A DNA stretch of 48,614 nt from an uncultured Christensenella sp. (GTDB lineage Bacteria > Bacillota > Clostridia > Christensenellales > UBA3700), in NCBI GenBank assembly GCA_910577795.1, contig CAJTNW010000009.1, positions 1,695 through 50,308 on the forward strand. Reading direction: 5' to 3'. Position 1 is the first letter of the stretch, and each line of letters starts with the position of its first letter. The translations under genes were made by a program, and so were the position numbers. Under the pieces are notes generated by a model, which was given only the letters and a program-made list of their open reading frames with translations, had not been told where the DNA came from and did no database searches. Below, in pieces: positions 32,581 through 41,914 of the stretch.

Positions 32581-33984
32581 TTACATCATATATTTTTTAA
32601 ATTTCTTAACACCATTTTTCAATTCGTTTGCTTTCTCCTCATAACCTGGTCTGCCAAGCAATGCATAAGTTGCATTTTTACCTTCTTCAACACCTGGTTG
32701 ATTAAATGGGTCAATTCTTAACATAAATCCACAATAAGCAGTCTTTAACTCAAAGAACATCATCAATTGACCTAAAGTGTATTCTGTAACAGATGGCAAA
32801 TAAATTGTATGATTTAATTTACCTGCTTTTGTTACTGCATATTCAGTTGCTTTTCTTTCTGCAGTAATAAGTTCATTCATTGTGTGACCGCATAAGAAGT
32901 TAACATTAGGATAATCTTCACAACCTTGAGGAATAACAACCTTTTTACGATATTTATCAACAGCGATAAATGTAATAACTTTATCAAAAGGTCCTTCAGT
33001 ATACAATTGAATTTGGCTGTGTTGGTCAGTTACACCTAGTGCTTTAACTGGAGTTTGTCCAATATTGCAAGGGCTTCCGTCCATCAATTTGTTTTTACCA
33101 AGACTCTCTCCCCATAATTGGCAATACCAGTCAGCAATAAATTTTAGGCTATCAGCATAAGGCAACATAACAGAAATATTATGACCTTTTGTAATTGCAA
33201 TATATTGAAGAGTTGCAGCAGTTAGTGCCATATTGTCTGCTTTTTCTGCATTTACACAACTTTCATACATAAACTTAGCACCTTCAAGCATTTGCTTAAT
33301 ATCTATTCCAAGTACTGCTGCAGGCAATAATCCAACTGGGCAAAGTTCACTAAATCTACCACCTACTCCATCTGGGATAAAGAAAGTTTTGTAACCTTCT
33401 GCCTTTGCAATTTTTATCAAATTACCGCTATTAGCAGAAGTTGTAGTGATTATATGGTCTTTTGGGTTTAAACCTGCTTTTTCCAAAGCATCTTTAATTA
33501 CAAGATATTGTGTCATTGTTTCACTTGTTGAACCACTCTTTGTAATTACATTAAACATACTATCCTTTAGTTTAATAGTATTTAACAAAGCCACCATTCT
33601 TTCAGGGTCAACGTTATCTTCTACATAAAATTTAGGAGCATTTTTTCTGCGACCTTGACTTACTTCGTTATGGTGCAAATGGCAAAGTGCTTGAAAAACA
33701 GAAATTGGACCTAGTGCAGAACCACCAATACCCAAAACTACAAAGTTTTTAAATTTACTACGTACTTCCTCTGCGGTTTTAATAATATCTTCTACAACTT
33801 CATCTTGTTCATAATGAAGTTTTGTCCAACCCATAAAACCAGTGCCCTTCTTTTCATTAAAGTAATCAACAGCAAAGTCTACATCTTTAGCAACATTATC
33901 AAAATCTGCTTTGCAAAAACCTCTGTCCCCGATTACATCTGCCATCATGTTGTTATAATCTAATCTGATTTTGTTTTTATCCAT
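32581..33984 (-). CDS. pgi: Glucose-6-phosphate isomerase
   Basis: About 467 residues from the ATG at 33984, with GGAGG upstream. Sugar-isomerase motifs are seen: VLGIGGSALGPISV (about 85-98), ITKSGSTSETMTQY (about 148-161) and the PGI signature GGRFSELCPVGLLPAA (about 209-224). It interconverts glucose-6-phosphate and fructose-6-phosphate in glycolysis. A sugar-phosphate isomerase-like gene lies 46 nt upstream, and they are probably cotranscribed. Confidence 0.96.
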   Translation of the reverse strand: MDKNKIRLDYNNMMADVIGDRGFCKADFDNVAKDVDFAVDYFNEKKGTGFMGWTKLHYEQDEVVEDIIKTAEEVRSKFKNFVVLGIGGSALGPISVFQALCHLHHNEVSQGRRKNAPKFYVEDNVDPERMVALLNTIKLKDSMFNVITKSGSTSETMTQYLVIKDALEKAGLNPKDHIITTTSANSGNLIKIAKAEGYKTFFIPDGVGGRFSELCPVGLLPAAVLGIDIKQMLEGAKFMYESCVNAEKADNMALTAATLQYIAITKGHNISVMLPYADSLKFIADWYCQLWGESLGKNKLMDGSPCNIGQTPVKALGVTDQHSQIQLYTEGPFDKVITFIAVDKYRKKVVIPQGCEDYPNVNFLCGHTMNELITAERKATEYAVTKAGKLNHTIYLPSVTEYTLGQLMMFFELKTAYCGFMLRIDPFNQPGVEEGKNATYALLGRPGYEEKANELKNGVKKFKKYMM

Positions 33985-34030
33985 ATATTCCTCCAATGGT
34001 TAAAATTATTGATTTTTTATTTTATTAAAT

Positions 34031-34822
34031 TTATTTTTTTGCTTTATCTAAACACTCAAGTAAATAGTTGTAAGATTCTTTCAATTGTTCAAAAGTACTA
34101 TAGCCTTGTGGATATACTTCCATTAAACAAGAACCATTAAAACCTAAGTCTAATAATCTTTTAAACAACTCTACAAAGTCAAACTTACCTTTTCCTGGTA
34201 TATAAAGTTTCCTATCCTCATCATAATCACACAAATGCACAGTTGTTAAATCATTTCCAATTGCTTTTAAAAATTCTCTATAATCACCATTTGCTTGCAT
34301 GATTTGTTTTATATCCAAAGTGGCTTTTAAATTTGGTACTTTCTTTTTTAAATTAATATAGTATTGTGGCTCATTAAAATATGCCCAATGCACAGTTTCG
34401 TAACTTAAACAAATATCATAACTTTGTGCAATTTCAATAAGATTATTAACTATCCTACCTAATCTGTCATAATCAAAATTATAATTTATCTTTTTTAATC
34501 TTGTTGCGCCATGAAAAGTATAATAATTAGCACCTAATTTTTTACCTGTGTTTAATACTTTTTTAAATATGCACAAAGCATCTGCATTTGCCCTTGGATT
34601 AAGGCTAAATAATTCAGGTTCAAATTGGTTTGTTAATGTATGAATAGAATGTACATCAACACATCTATTTTTTATAATCTCATCTGCTAGTATACCCTCG
34701 TATTCGCAAAAACTTGATAAAAAAACTTCACAAACAGATGCTCCAAAGTTTTTTATGTACTCAAAAGTTTCTTCCGTTTGCACTTTAGTAAAAAATGATG
34801 CAGTAGATATTCCTATTTCCAT
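34031..34822 (-). CDS. Sugar phosphate isomerase/epimerase-family TIM-barrel protein
   Basis: 263 residues. Xylose isomerase-like/AP endonuclease 2-type barrel: YYTFHGATRLKK near residue 94 and CLSYETVHWAYF near 137 supply metal-binding His/Glu. KATLDIKQIMQANGDYREFL and TVHLCDYDEDRK supply Asp and His, and CLMEVYP near 239 gives the last Glu. The full metal set looks present. The family includes hexulose and inosose epimerases and endonuclease IV. Substrate is not predictable; location beside pgi hints at sugar phosphates. Confidence 0.8.
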   Translation of the reverse strand: MEIGISTASFFTKVQTEETFEYIKNFGASVCEVFLSSFCEYEGILADEIIKNRCVDVHSIHTLTNQFEPELFSLNPRANADALCIFKKVLNTGKKLGANYYTFHGATRLKKINYNFDYDRLGRIVNNLIEIAQSYDICLSYETVHWAYFNEPQYYINLKKKVPNLKATLDIKQIMQANGDYREFLKAIGNDLTTVHLCDYDEDRKLYIPGKGKFDFVELFKRLLDLGFNGSCLMEVYPQGYSTFEQLKESYNYLLECLDKAKK

Positions 34823-34892
34823 ACTTCCTCACAACTAAACTTTAATAAGTAATTGTAATAACTTTAATATAAAATAATTTGTGCTTAAATTA

Positions 34893-35465
34893 TTATTTCA
34901 ATTTGATATACACACTACCAATTACTTTTGACTCAATACTTTCTAGCAAATTAACACATTTATTAACTGCATAAAAACTTGATAAAAATTTGCTTACTAA
35001 AATGTAAAACTCAACATTTTTTGGTATAGCAAGATAGTTAGAAAAGTATTTTGGTGATGGCACAATAAAGATAACATAATCATAATCTGAATATTTATCT
35101 TTAATGTCTTTATCAGTCATTGTATAAAATAAGTCAATTGAAGTTGGTAATAATACATCAATATCCCCATAACTTATTACATTTTCATCATTATTTTGTT
35201 GCAATAATAAATCATTTATCGCTAAGTTATTTATATCAAGATTAATTACTAAAACTTTATTATTATGTTGCTTTAAATTATAACCAATATTTAATGAAAC
35301 AATAGTAATTATATCTGAAGACTTTGTATCTCCTGTAATAGCAAAAACATTTGTTCCACTTTCCTTTCTGTTAAGCAATTGCATTGCAAAATTTTCATAA
35401 GCAAAGGTATTTTTAATATTTTCAGCAGATAATAAATTTTTATTTATAGAATTTTGCTTTTTCAT
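34893..35465 (-). CDS. Degenerate CpsD/YwqD-like (BY-kinase) ATPase homologue
   Basis: 190 residues with the outline of a bacterial tyrosine kinase/ParA fold: an N-terminal helix with AYENFAMQLLNRK, then AITGDTKSSDIITIVSLNIGY where the P-loop should be, and VLVINLDINNLAIND in place of Walker A' (usually VLLIDADLRxP). The GKT/S of Walker A and the acidic residues of Walker A' are missing. The C-terminal tyrosine cluster of active kinases is also absent. It is probably a pseudo-enzyme. It lies 1 nt after a CpsC/Wzz-like gene, the normal partner, but with no glycosyltransferases around. Confidence 0.65.
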   Translation of the reverse strand: MKKQNSINKNLLSAENIKNTFAYENFAMQLLNRKESGTNVFAITGDTKSSDIITIVSLNIGYNLKQHNNKVLVINLDINNLAINDLLLQQNNDENVISYGDIDVLLPTSIDLFYTMTDKDIKDKYSDYDYVIFIVPSPKYFSNYLAIPKNVEFYILVSKFLSSFYAVNKCVNLLESIESKVIGSVYIKLK

Positions 35466-35466
35466 A

Positions 35467-36270
35467 TTACTTTTTCTCCTTATCCTTACTACTTTTAAAA
35501 TATGGAATTTCTATTTCAGAAATTATATTAGTTTTTACCAACGTTCTTGCTTTTTGCTTACTAGATATAAATCCTAAAGCAAAATCCATTACCAATACAT
35601 AAACAATATAAACAACTAGGCTTATTACTGCAATTTTTAAAATATTTATTGATTCATTATTATCAATTTTAACATTAGTTGTAAGTGCAGCCGGCAAACT
35701 TGCTTTATTATCTATTTTATACTCTAATTCAACATTTTCTATAACACCGCCTAAAATATTATTAGTATCAGCAGGTAATATTTTATACATTGAATCCATA
35801 ATAACAGTATTGACTGCTTGAGCAATTGCAGCAGAATTTTTATCTGAAAAACTAATCACAAGAATTGTAGTACTCTCTTTTACTTCAACCAAAATTTTTT
35901 CCCTTATATTACTTTCATTAAAACTCTTTAAAGTATTTTTATTTTCTTCTGTCAAATTTAATTGAGCCAAACTTCCAGTAGGATTATCTACTTCAGATTT
36001 TAAATTGCCTAAAACATATTGAAGAAAAGGTTCATTTTTTGAACGATGAACTATATTTTGCATATAAGTAGTTAAATTATCTTGACTATTTACAGAATTA
36101 GAAGAAATTGCAAGTTCTCCAACACTCACGTAACTTCCCTTATCAAGAATATTTGGATTATTATTGATTAAATTATGCAAATAACTACAACCAAATATTA
36201 ATAAAAATAAAATTATTAAAGCATATAATTTCATTAAAAACAATTTTACTATATTAGAAATATTACACAT
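35467..36270 (-). CDS. CpsC/YveK-type chain-length regulator (Wzz family)
   Basis: 267 residues with membrane segments near both ends (about 12-30 and 210-232) and an extracytoplasmic middle of about 180 residues. It ends in a basic cytosolic tail, the topology of Gram-positive CpsC/YveK proteins. The segment NILGGVIENVELEYKIDNKASLPAAL before the second membrane helix matches the family's proline-rich region. Such proteins activate a CpsD kinase and set polysaccharide chain length. Here the partner is degenerate. GGAG precedes the ATG, and a consensus-like promoter lies upstream. Confidence 0.75.
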   Translation of the reverse strand: MCNISNIVKLFLMKLYALIILFLLIFGCSYLHNLINNNPNILDKGSYVSVGELAISSNSVNSQDNLTTYMQNIVHRSKNEPFLQYVLGNLKSEVDNPTGSLAQLNLTEENKNTLKSFNESNIREKILVEVKESTTILVISFSDKNSAAIAQAVNTVIMDSMYKILPADTNNILGGVIENVELEYKIDNKASLPAALTTNVKIDNNESINILKIAVISLVVYIVYVLVMDFALGFISSKQKARTLVKTNIISEIEIPYFKSSKDKEKK

Positions 36271-36325
36271 AACTCTCCTTATATTGCAAATTATATAATT
36301 TACTAATCTACAAATTGCTTTTATA

Positions 36326-36354
36326 ATTATAATATATTTTTAATATAAAATCAA
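36326..36354 (-). promoter_or_regulatory. Sigma-A promoter of the CpsC/CpsD-like pair
   Basis: Minus strand TTGATT (36349-36354), a 17-nt spacer and TATAAT (36326-36331), with a leader of about 50 nt. Confidence 0.65.
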
Positions 36355-36475
36355 GTCAATTAGCAAAATTTGTTAAAAACAGCAATATAAAAGTATCAAT
36401 ATAAAGACAAAATCAAGTATTAAAATAATTATTGTGTCAATAATCAAATTGTCACAGTAATTAAAAATTTAAAAA

Positions 36476-36504
36476 TTGCAATAATATAAATAGTAGAATA
36501 AAAT
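36476..36504 (+). promoter_or_regulatory. Promoter of the MazF-family gene
   Basis: TTGCAA (36476-36481), a 17-nt spacer and TAAAAT (36499-36504), about 35 nt upstream of the ribosome site. No antitoxin ORF lies between it and the toxin. Confidence 0.6.
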
Positions 36505-36544
36505 CAGCCATTTACATATCATATATTGGTGGCAAAGGAGTAAT

Positions 36545-36892
36545 ATGATAAAAAGAGGAGAAATTTATTACGCAGACTTAAGCCCTGTGGTAGGAAGTGA
36601 ACAAGGAGGAATACGTCCCATACTTATTGTACAAAATGATATTGGCAATAAATATAGCCCTACCGTAATAGTCGCCGCAATTACAAGTCAAATAAATAAA
36701 GCAAGGCTACCAACTCATATAGAACTTAAAAGCGGAGATTTTGGTCTTCAAAAAGATTCTGTAATTCTGCTTGAACAGTTACGCACACTAGATAAAAAAA
36801 GACTTAAAGAAAAGGTAGGCGAAATTGAAGATGATATGGTTATAAAAAGAGTAAATGATGCTCTACTTGTAAGCCTTGGATTCTTTGAATAA
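36545..36892 (+). CDS. MazF/PemK (EndoA) family endoribonuclease toxin
   Basis: 115 residues, full length. Typical start RGEIYYADLSPVVGSEQGGIRPILIVQND (residues 4 onward), then TVIVAAITSQINKARLPTH and the C-terminal VILLEQLRTLDKKRLKEKVG. The active-site arginine and threonine region is intact. The closest match by eye is Bacillus EndoA (NdoA), which cuts mRNA at UACAU. The MazE-type antitoxin gene normally just upstream is absent, and the 270 nt before it hold no ORF with a ribosome site. AAAGGAG precedes the ATG. Confidence 0.92.
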   Translation: MIKRGEIYYADLSPVVGSEQGGIRPILIVQNDIGNKYSPTVIVAAITSQINKARLPTHIELKSGDFGLQKDSVILLEQLRTLDKKRLKEKVGEIEDDMVIKRVNDALLVSLGFFE

Positions 36893-37199
36893 TTATGCCA
36901 TAAAAAGTAATTATTACAAACAATATTTTTAATTTTGCAAACGAATATTTACTCTTATACGCACTTCCATTTTTATTATATTTTTTGTTTTTTATATGGT
37001 AAATTTAATCTACAAAAAAGCATAAAAAAATATTGGGTTTTTAAGCAATATCGCTTAAAAACCCAATAAGATTTTTAAATCATATTATTTACATAAAATT
37101 TAGATTTGGTTGTAAATTAGTCTAAAAAATAGGTTATTTTATAATAATTTTATAGATTTTATTCTATTTTAAAGTGATTTTCATAATTTACGGTCAATT
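36893..37199. other. Gap between mazF and nnr; only a terminator seen
   Basis: This 307-nt gap is very AT-rich. Apart from the strong hairpin at 37032-37067 I see no ORF with a ribosome site, RNA gene or repeat copy. Confidence 0.6.
37025..37076. terminator. Bidirectional terminator between mazF and nnr
   Basis: The 15-bp perfect stem ATTGGGTTTTTAAGC (37032-37046) with its complement (37053-37067) has a 6-nt loop. T-rich tracts follow on both strands (ATTTTT on plus; ATTTTTTTATG on minus). It lies well past both convergent genes. Confidence 0.82.
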
Positions 37200-38657
37200 T
37201 TATAAAATAATTTTACTCAAAGTGTTTCCAACTTCTTTTGCAATATCTAATGGCAAAATACTATAAACACTATTTGTTTTTGATAAATTTTCTGCAGTAA
37301 TACCCGCAATATATGATGCCACTAAAGCCGCATTAAACGGCTTTATTTTTTGAGCAAGTAGTCCTGCAATTATTCCAGATAAAACATCACCAGAACCACC
37401 TTTTGCAAGCCCACTATTACCACTAATATTAAGGCAAGTTTTATCCCCATCTGTAACAATAGTTGTACTGCCTTTTAATAACAAAATAACATTATATTTT
37501 TTTGCAAAAGATTTTGCAATTTCTATTGGATTTATTAAAATATTTTCAATATCTATTTTTGCAAGTCTACTAAATTCCATAACATGAGGAGTAAGCACAC
37601 TACCCTTTAATTTTTCTATCTTAGACATATTTTTTGATAGCATATTAAGCCCATCTGCATCTATAACTTTTAGGCAGTTATAATTACAAATTGTATCAAA
37701 TAGTTTATTATTTTCGCCTATTCCCATACCAAAAGCAATGCTATCTAATTTATGATTTTTAAGTTCACTATGTCCATATACGCATGAGTGAGTCACTCTG
37801 CCCCATAATTGTGATATCATTTTGTCTGGTACAAACAAATAACTATAACCGCTACCAACTCTCATAGTACATTCACCCATAATTGATACATTAGATTCAG
37901 TAGCAAGTATACCCGCACCAACAAAGTTTTTAGAACATGCAACAATACCACATCTGCCAAAACTTCCTTTGTGAGAATTATTTTTTCTTGGCAGAAAACT
38001 GTTTTTAACAAAATCATCATTGCAAATATAGTACTTTTCACCTATTATCTCTATTCCAATATCACATAATTGCAATTTTCCACAATAATCTTTTCCGTCT
38101 AATAAAAAATGTCCTGTTTTGTAACTTTGAATTGCAATTGTTAAATCTGCCTTAACCGCAACTGGTGATATTAAACCATTATCACTATTTAATCCACTTG
38201 CAATATCACAACTAATAATAAATTTTCCTGTATTTATAATGTTTATATAATTAATATATTCTTTAGATAAATCACCTTTTATGCCTATTCCAAGCAAGCA
38301 GTCTACTACCAAATCATAATTCTCTATATCTTTCAACGCACTAATTTCACTATATGAATTTTTATATTTATTCACTAATATGTCATAATAATGTTTTGCA
38401 GCATCGGTTTTTGGTATTTTACCAAAAACTTTTACATTTTTGTGCATATCAAGCAATTGCAATGCCAAAGCATAACCATCACCGCCATTATTACCACTAC
38501 CACACACAACGACTATTTTATTATAATTGCCATTTACTATAACATTAAAAATGGCATGAGCAGCCCTTTCCATTAATGCAATTGCACTCACACCATATTT
38601 TTTTATTGTATTTTCATCTGAAAGCCTCATACTTTCACTACTAATAGCATATTCCAT
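37200..38657 (-). CDS. nnr: Bifunctional NAD(P)H-hydrate epimerase / ADP-dependent dehydratase
   Basis: 485 residues, a fusion. The YjeF_N epimerase domain (about 1-205) has VVCGSGNNGGDGYALALQL. The ribokinase-like dehydratase domain (about 220-485) has VIDADGLNML, VLTPHVMEFSRL and the catalytic GLAKGGSGDVLSGIIAGLLAQ. It repairs NAD(P)HX, a damaged hydrated cofactor: the N-domain epimerises R to S, and the C-domain dehydrates with ADP. It is the last gene of the recX-birA-P1 peptidase-nnr operon. Confidence 0.95.
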   Translation of the reverse strand: MEYAISSESMRLSDENTIKKYGVSAIALMERAAHAIFNVIVNGNYNKIVVVCGSGNNGGDGYALALQLLDMHKNVKVFGKIPKTDAAKHYYDILVNKYKNSYSEISALKDIENYDLVVDCLLGIGIKGDLSKEYINYINIINTGKFIISCDIASGLNSDNGLISPVAVKADLTIAIQSYKTGHFLLDGKDYCGKLQLCDIGIEIIGEKYYICNDDFVKNSFLPRKNNSHKGSFGRCGIVACSKNFVGAGILATESNVSIMGECTMRVGSGYSYLFVPDKMISQLWGRVTHSCVYGHSELKNHKLDSIAFGMGIGENNKLFDTICNYNCLKVIDADGLNMLSKNMSKIEKLKGSVLTPHVMEFSRLAKIDIENILINPIEIAKSFAKKYNVILLLKGSTTIVTDGDKTCLNISGNSGLAKGGSGDVLSGIIAGLLAQKIKPFNAALVASYIAGITAENLSKTNSVYSILPLDIAKEVGNTLSKIIL

Positions 38658-38675
38658 ATTTACTCACAAAATTTA

Positions 38676-39566
38676 TTACTTACCAAAAGCATTTAACACT
38701 GCTTTTGCCATTAAAGTTGGTGCATAACAAGAGATTTTCATAAAATCACCTTCCACTTCACCACTTGCCATTGCAAAAATTGCATCACCATCTACCATTG
38801 TATGGGTAGGTCTTATTGTCATCGCATAACCATCATGTGCAATATCCGCAAGTTTATTTGCTTCACTTTTTGTAAGTTTTGCATTAGTAATAATACAGCC
38901 TATTGTAGTATTTTGCCCTAAAGACTGCAACATTTTTCTATCATAATTTAAAAGGTCAATAATATCAATACTAACACCATTTACAACAGTACCACTCACT
39001 TTTTGCCCATTACGAAAATCATAAATATCCCCAAAAGCATTTACTGCAACTATTGCACACATTTCTACTCCATCATCAAAAGCAAAAGTAGCAACACCAA
39101 GTCCGCCTTTAGATGCACTCATACTACCCAAAACTTTTCCTACAGTTGCACCACAACCAGCACCAACATTACCGCTCTCAAAATTATTAGGCTTAGCATT
39201 CAAGCATGCCTTATATCCAAGTTCCTTATCAGGAAAACCTGCATTTTTATAATCTAAATCATATAGGCTAGCACCACACACAATTGGTACTGGCATAGCA
39301 GATGTTGCGTATCCTAATCCTTTTTCTGCAAGATATTGTACAATTCCGCTAGCACTATCTAATCCAAAAGCACTGCCTCCGCTCAAAAATATTGCATTAA
39401 CTTTATCTACGGCATTTTCAGATTTTAGCAAATCAGTTTCACGAGTGGCTGGAGCACTACCACGTACACTAACACCACCTACAGCACCATTTTCCGCCAA
39501 AATAACAGTTACACCTGTTGAATTTGTTTTACTCTCTACATTTCCAATTTTAAAATAATCAAGCAT
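38676..39566 (-). CDS. P1 family peptidase (DmpA-like)
   Basis: 296 residues. Family features: GVTVILAENGAVGGVSVRGSAPATRETDLL near the N-terminus, AIFLSGGSAFGLDSASGIVQYL (about 55-75) and NVGAGCGATVGKVLGS (about 137-152). P1 peptidases such as DmpA are made as precursors that cut themselves before a Ser/Thr nucleophile and act as aminopeptidases. I cannot fix the self-cleavage residue by eye. Many clostridial homologues of this size are uncharacterised. It lies 1 nt after birA. Confidence 0.85.
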   Translation of the reverse strand: MLDYFKIGNVESKTNSTGVTVILAENGAVGGVSVRGSAPATRETDLLKSENAVDKVNAIFLSGGSAFGLDSASGIVQYLAEKGLGYATSAMPVPIVCGASLYDLDYKNAGFPDKELGYKACLNAKPNNFESGNVGAGCGATVGKVLGSMSASKGGLGVATFAFDDGVEMCAIVAVNAFGDIYDFRNGQKVSGTVVNGVSIDIIDLLNYDRKMLQSLGQNTTIGCIITNAKLTKSEANKLADIAHDGYAMTIRPTHTMVDGDAIFAMASGEVEGDFMKISCYAPTLMAKAVLNAFGK

Positions 39567-39567
39567 A

Positions 39568-40512
39568 TTAAACCTCTATGTCACCTAAAATGATTTTTTC
39601 TATTTTTCCATTATTCTCTAACAAAAGATATCCCTCTTCGCTAAGTCCTACTCCAAATCCGCTCTTTTTCTCTCCACCTACATTTACTACAACATTATGA
39701 TTTATAGTAATGGATAAAGAATAATAATCGTCAATAAACGGAGCAAATCCTTCTTTTTGATACCTGTCCAACATTTCATAAAGCAATTGTAGTATTTCAG
39801 TAATCAATTGTTCTCTTGGAATTGTTTGCACGTTTTCCAATTTTAAAGATGTTACTTTGTTTTGTAATTCTTCAGGAATTTCATTGGTTATATTTACACC
39901 AATACCCAAAAATATTGCTTCCGTCATATTTTCTGTAACTACAGACTCAAGCAAGATACCGCATATTTTTTTACCATTTACAAAAACATCATTAGGCCAT
40001 TTAATAGTTACATTTTCCGTATATTTTTTTAAGGCTTTTGCAACTGCAAGTCCAGTAAGCAAAACTAATTTTAAAGAGTCAGAAACCAACAATTTTTTAG
40101 GTTTGTAGCAAAGTGTCATATACACCCCACCATATCCAGATACAAAAACTCTGTCTAATCTTCCTCGGCCGCTAATTTGCCTAGGTGCAACATACAAAAA
40201 ATCCTTGTTTACTTCAGGATAAACTTTTTTCACTTCAGTATTTGTGCTTGCAACTTCCTTTATAAATACAGGTATATTAATGCCAATCTCATTCAGTCTT
40301 TTGGAAAGGGTTTGAACTGTTAGGCTATCACTTTCTTTATATTTATAACCTTTTCTTGTAATTTCAATATCAACACCATTGGCAATTATTTTTTTTATCT
40401 GCTTATTTACTGCAATTCTACTTATTCCAAGTAGTTCTCCTATATATTCGCCACTCAAATAATCATTTGACTTAACAAGCAAATCTAATATTTTATCAAT
40501 TGTTTTCTCCAA
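39568..40512 (-). CDS. birA: Bifunctional biotin-protein ligase / biotin operon repressor BirA
   Basis: 314 residues. An N-terminal winged helix (LSGEYIGELLGISRIAVNKQIKKI, about 18-42) marks the regulator type. The ligase domain has SGRGRLDRVF (biotinyl-AMP loop, about 112-121) and VTIKWPNDVFVNGKKICGILLE. A C-terminal SH3-like cap follows. It attaches biotin to carboxylases and can repress biotin genes. Its start overlaps recX by 17 nt. Confidence 0.94.
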   Translation of the reverse strand: MEKTIDKILDLLVKSNDYLSGEYIGELLGISRIAVNKQIKKIIANGVDIEITRKGYKYKESDSLTVQTLSKRLNEIGINIPVFIKEVASTNTEVKKVYPEVNKDFLYVAPRQISGRGRLDRVFVSGYGGVYMTLCYKPKKLLVSDSLKLVLLTGLAVAKALKKYTENVTIKWPNDVFVNGKKICGILLESVVTENMTEAIFLGIGVNITNEIPEELQNKVTSLKLENVQTIPREQLITEILQLLYEMLDRYQKEGFAPFIDDYYSLSITINHNVVVNVGGEKKSGFGVGLSEEGYLLLENNGKIEKIILGDIEV

Positions 40513-41110
40513 ACTTTAATACCTCTCTACATTTATTAATTGTATCATAATCAAAACCTCTGTATGCCATAAAACGTAAAAATTTTTGATTATCCTCCAT
40601 GCTTTGAAAACTATGCGACCGAAACCATTTATTAGCCACTTTAATTGCTGTATCATATACCTCGTCATTATCAAGATTATTTAAAACTTCATCTATAATT
40701 TCACTGCTAATACCTTTGCTATAAAGTTCACTTTTTAATCTGTGTTTGCCCAATGTAGCAGACTTTCTAGCAACTAAATTTTCCGCAAACACAAAGTCAT
40801 CTAAATATTTAAGGTCAATTAATTTTGTTATTACATTATCAACAACCGACTTTGAATACTCTTTTTCATATAATTTCTGTATCATTTTTTTAGTAGTTGT
40901 AGAATATCTTGACAAATATTTAATAGCATATTCAAACGCAAATTGCTCATCAGCCTTCTCTTTTAAATTATCTAGCAAACTACTTTCAATTTCATCACCT
41001 TTATGCAAGCGAAAATCAAAAACAATAAGATACGGAATATTACCCCAAAACTCACCATCAACACATATATTTACATTTTGTCCGCTTATAACAAAGTCAG
41101 TAATCTTCAT
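40496..41110 (-). CDS. recX: Regulatory protein RecX
   Basis: 204 residues with three helical RecX repeats, for example FAFEYAIKYLSRYSTTTKKMIQKL (about 77-100) and LDDFVFAENLVARKSATLGKHRL (about 123-145). RecX binds RecA filaments and limits their activity. recA is not in the window. AAAAGGA precedes the ATG; it is the first gene of its operon. Confidence 0.88.
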   Translation of the reverse strand: MKITDFVISGQNVNICVDGEFWGNIPYLIVFDFRLHKGDEIESSLLDNLKEKADEQFAFEYAIKYLSRYSTTTKKMIQKLYEKEYSKSVVDNVITKLIDLKYLDDFVFAENLVARKSATLGKHRLKSELYSKGISSEIIDEVLNNLDNDEVYDTAIKVANKWFRSHSFQSMEDNQKFLRFMAYRGFDYDTINKCREVLKFGENN

Positions 41111-41146
41111 ATTATCCTTTTTAATTGCTTTAAAATATTATATAAT

Positions 41147-41175
41147 ATTTTAGCACAAAAATTACAAAAAATCAA
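41147..41175 (-). promoter_or_regulatory. Sigma-A promoter of the recX-birA-P1-nnr operon
   Basis: Minus strand TTGATT (41170-41175), a 17-nt spacer ending TGC and TAAAAT (41147-41152), an extended -10 form. Confidence 0.7.
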
Positions 41176-41217
41176 GATTAAATTAAAATCAATTTGCAAA
41201 CTTAGTTGCACAAAATA

Positions 41218-41246
41218 AACAGACGGCAAACGAATTTACCGCCTAT
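41218..41246 (-). terminator. Terminator after the 106-residue hypothetical gene
   Basis: On the minus strand GGCGGTAAA-TTCG-TTTGCCGTC (complement of 41222-41243) forms 9 pairs, two of them G-T, followed by TGTTTATTTT. It lies about 120 nt past the stop. Confidence 0.7.
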
Positions 41247-41366
41247 TATAAAACCACTTATGTATCGCATTATTTTTAGTTTTTCTTTTATTATTTATTT
41301 GGTATTTTAAAAAATTTACTTAACGTAACTCAAAAATTAATCAAAAGTATTAAAAATTTATAAAAT

Positions 41367-41687
41367 TTATCCGATAGTAATTAATCTTTTATTTCTTCGC
41401 TCATATTCACGGCACAATTTTAAATATTTGTTTGCAAGTTCCAAAACATATCTGTTTTTTCCATCATCTGACAAACTTTTGTAATACCCTTCGTCCATCA
41501 GTTTTGTAATTGGATTTATTACTACCTCATCACTTTCAATAATAGATGCAACTACTTCATACATTTCATTGTCAACTTGTTCGATTTCTTGCATAATAGC
41601 AATTTTTTCGTTTTTGACCTGCGACCAATACCCACTTTTTATCCGTGTCTTAGCCTCTTTTGCCACACTTTGAATAGAATTTTTCAT
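41367..41687 (-). CDS. Hypothetical protein
   Basis: About 106 residues from the ATG at 41687, with AAGGAG about 10 nt upstream; an upstream in-frame start lacks such a site. It is helical and charged, with the N-terminus SVAKEAKTRIKSGYWSQVK, an acidic middle and a C-terminus rich in Arg/Lys (KLCREYERRNKRL). No signal, membrane segment or known motif. It has its own terminator and follows rpsU, from which it is separated by a terminator. Confidence 0.65.
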   Translation of the reverse strand: MKNSIQSVAKEAKTRIKSGYWSQVKNEKIAIMQEIEQVDNEMYEVVASIIESDEVVINPITKLMDEGYYKSLSDDGKNRYVLELANKYLKLCREYERRNKRLITIG

Positions 41688-41914
41688 TTTAATAAATCTC
41701 CTTAAAATATTACATAACAATCTTACACTCCTAAGTAAATTATAATGGTTATCCAGTTGTATCTAAACTTCCAGTTAAGCGGAATTTTAAGCACTGTTTT
41801 GCTATATTTATTTTATCCTAAATATTTTTTAAATTTTAACATTAGTATTATAAATTTTTTATCATAATTTATGTAAAAAGTCATTATTTAGTTTTAAATT
41901 CGACTTTTTTCGAC

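Noticed and set aside
36271..36544. A CRISPR-like or small RNA array in the AT-rich gap between cpsC and mazF
   Set aside because: Short AT-rich words recur but there are no regular repeats or spacers, and no stable RNA fold that I can see.
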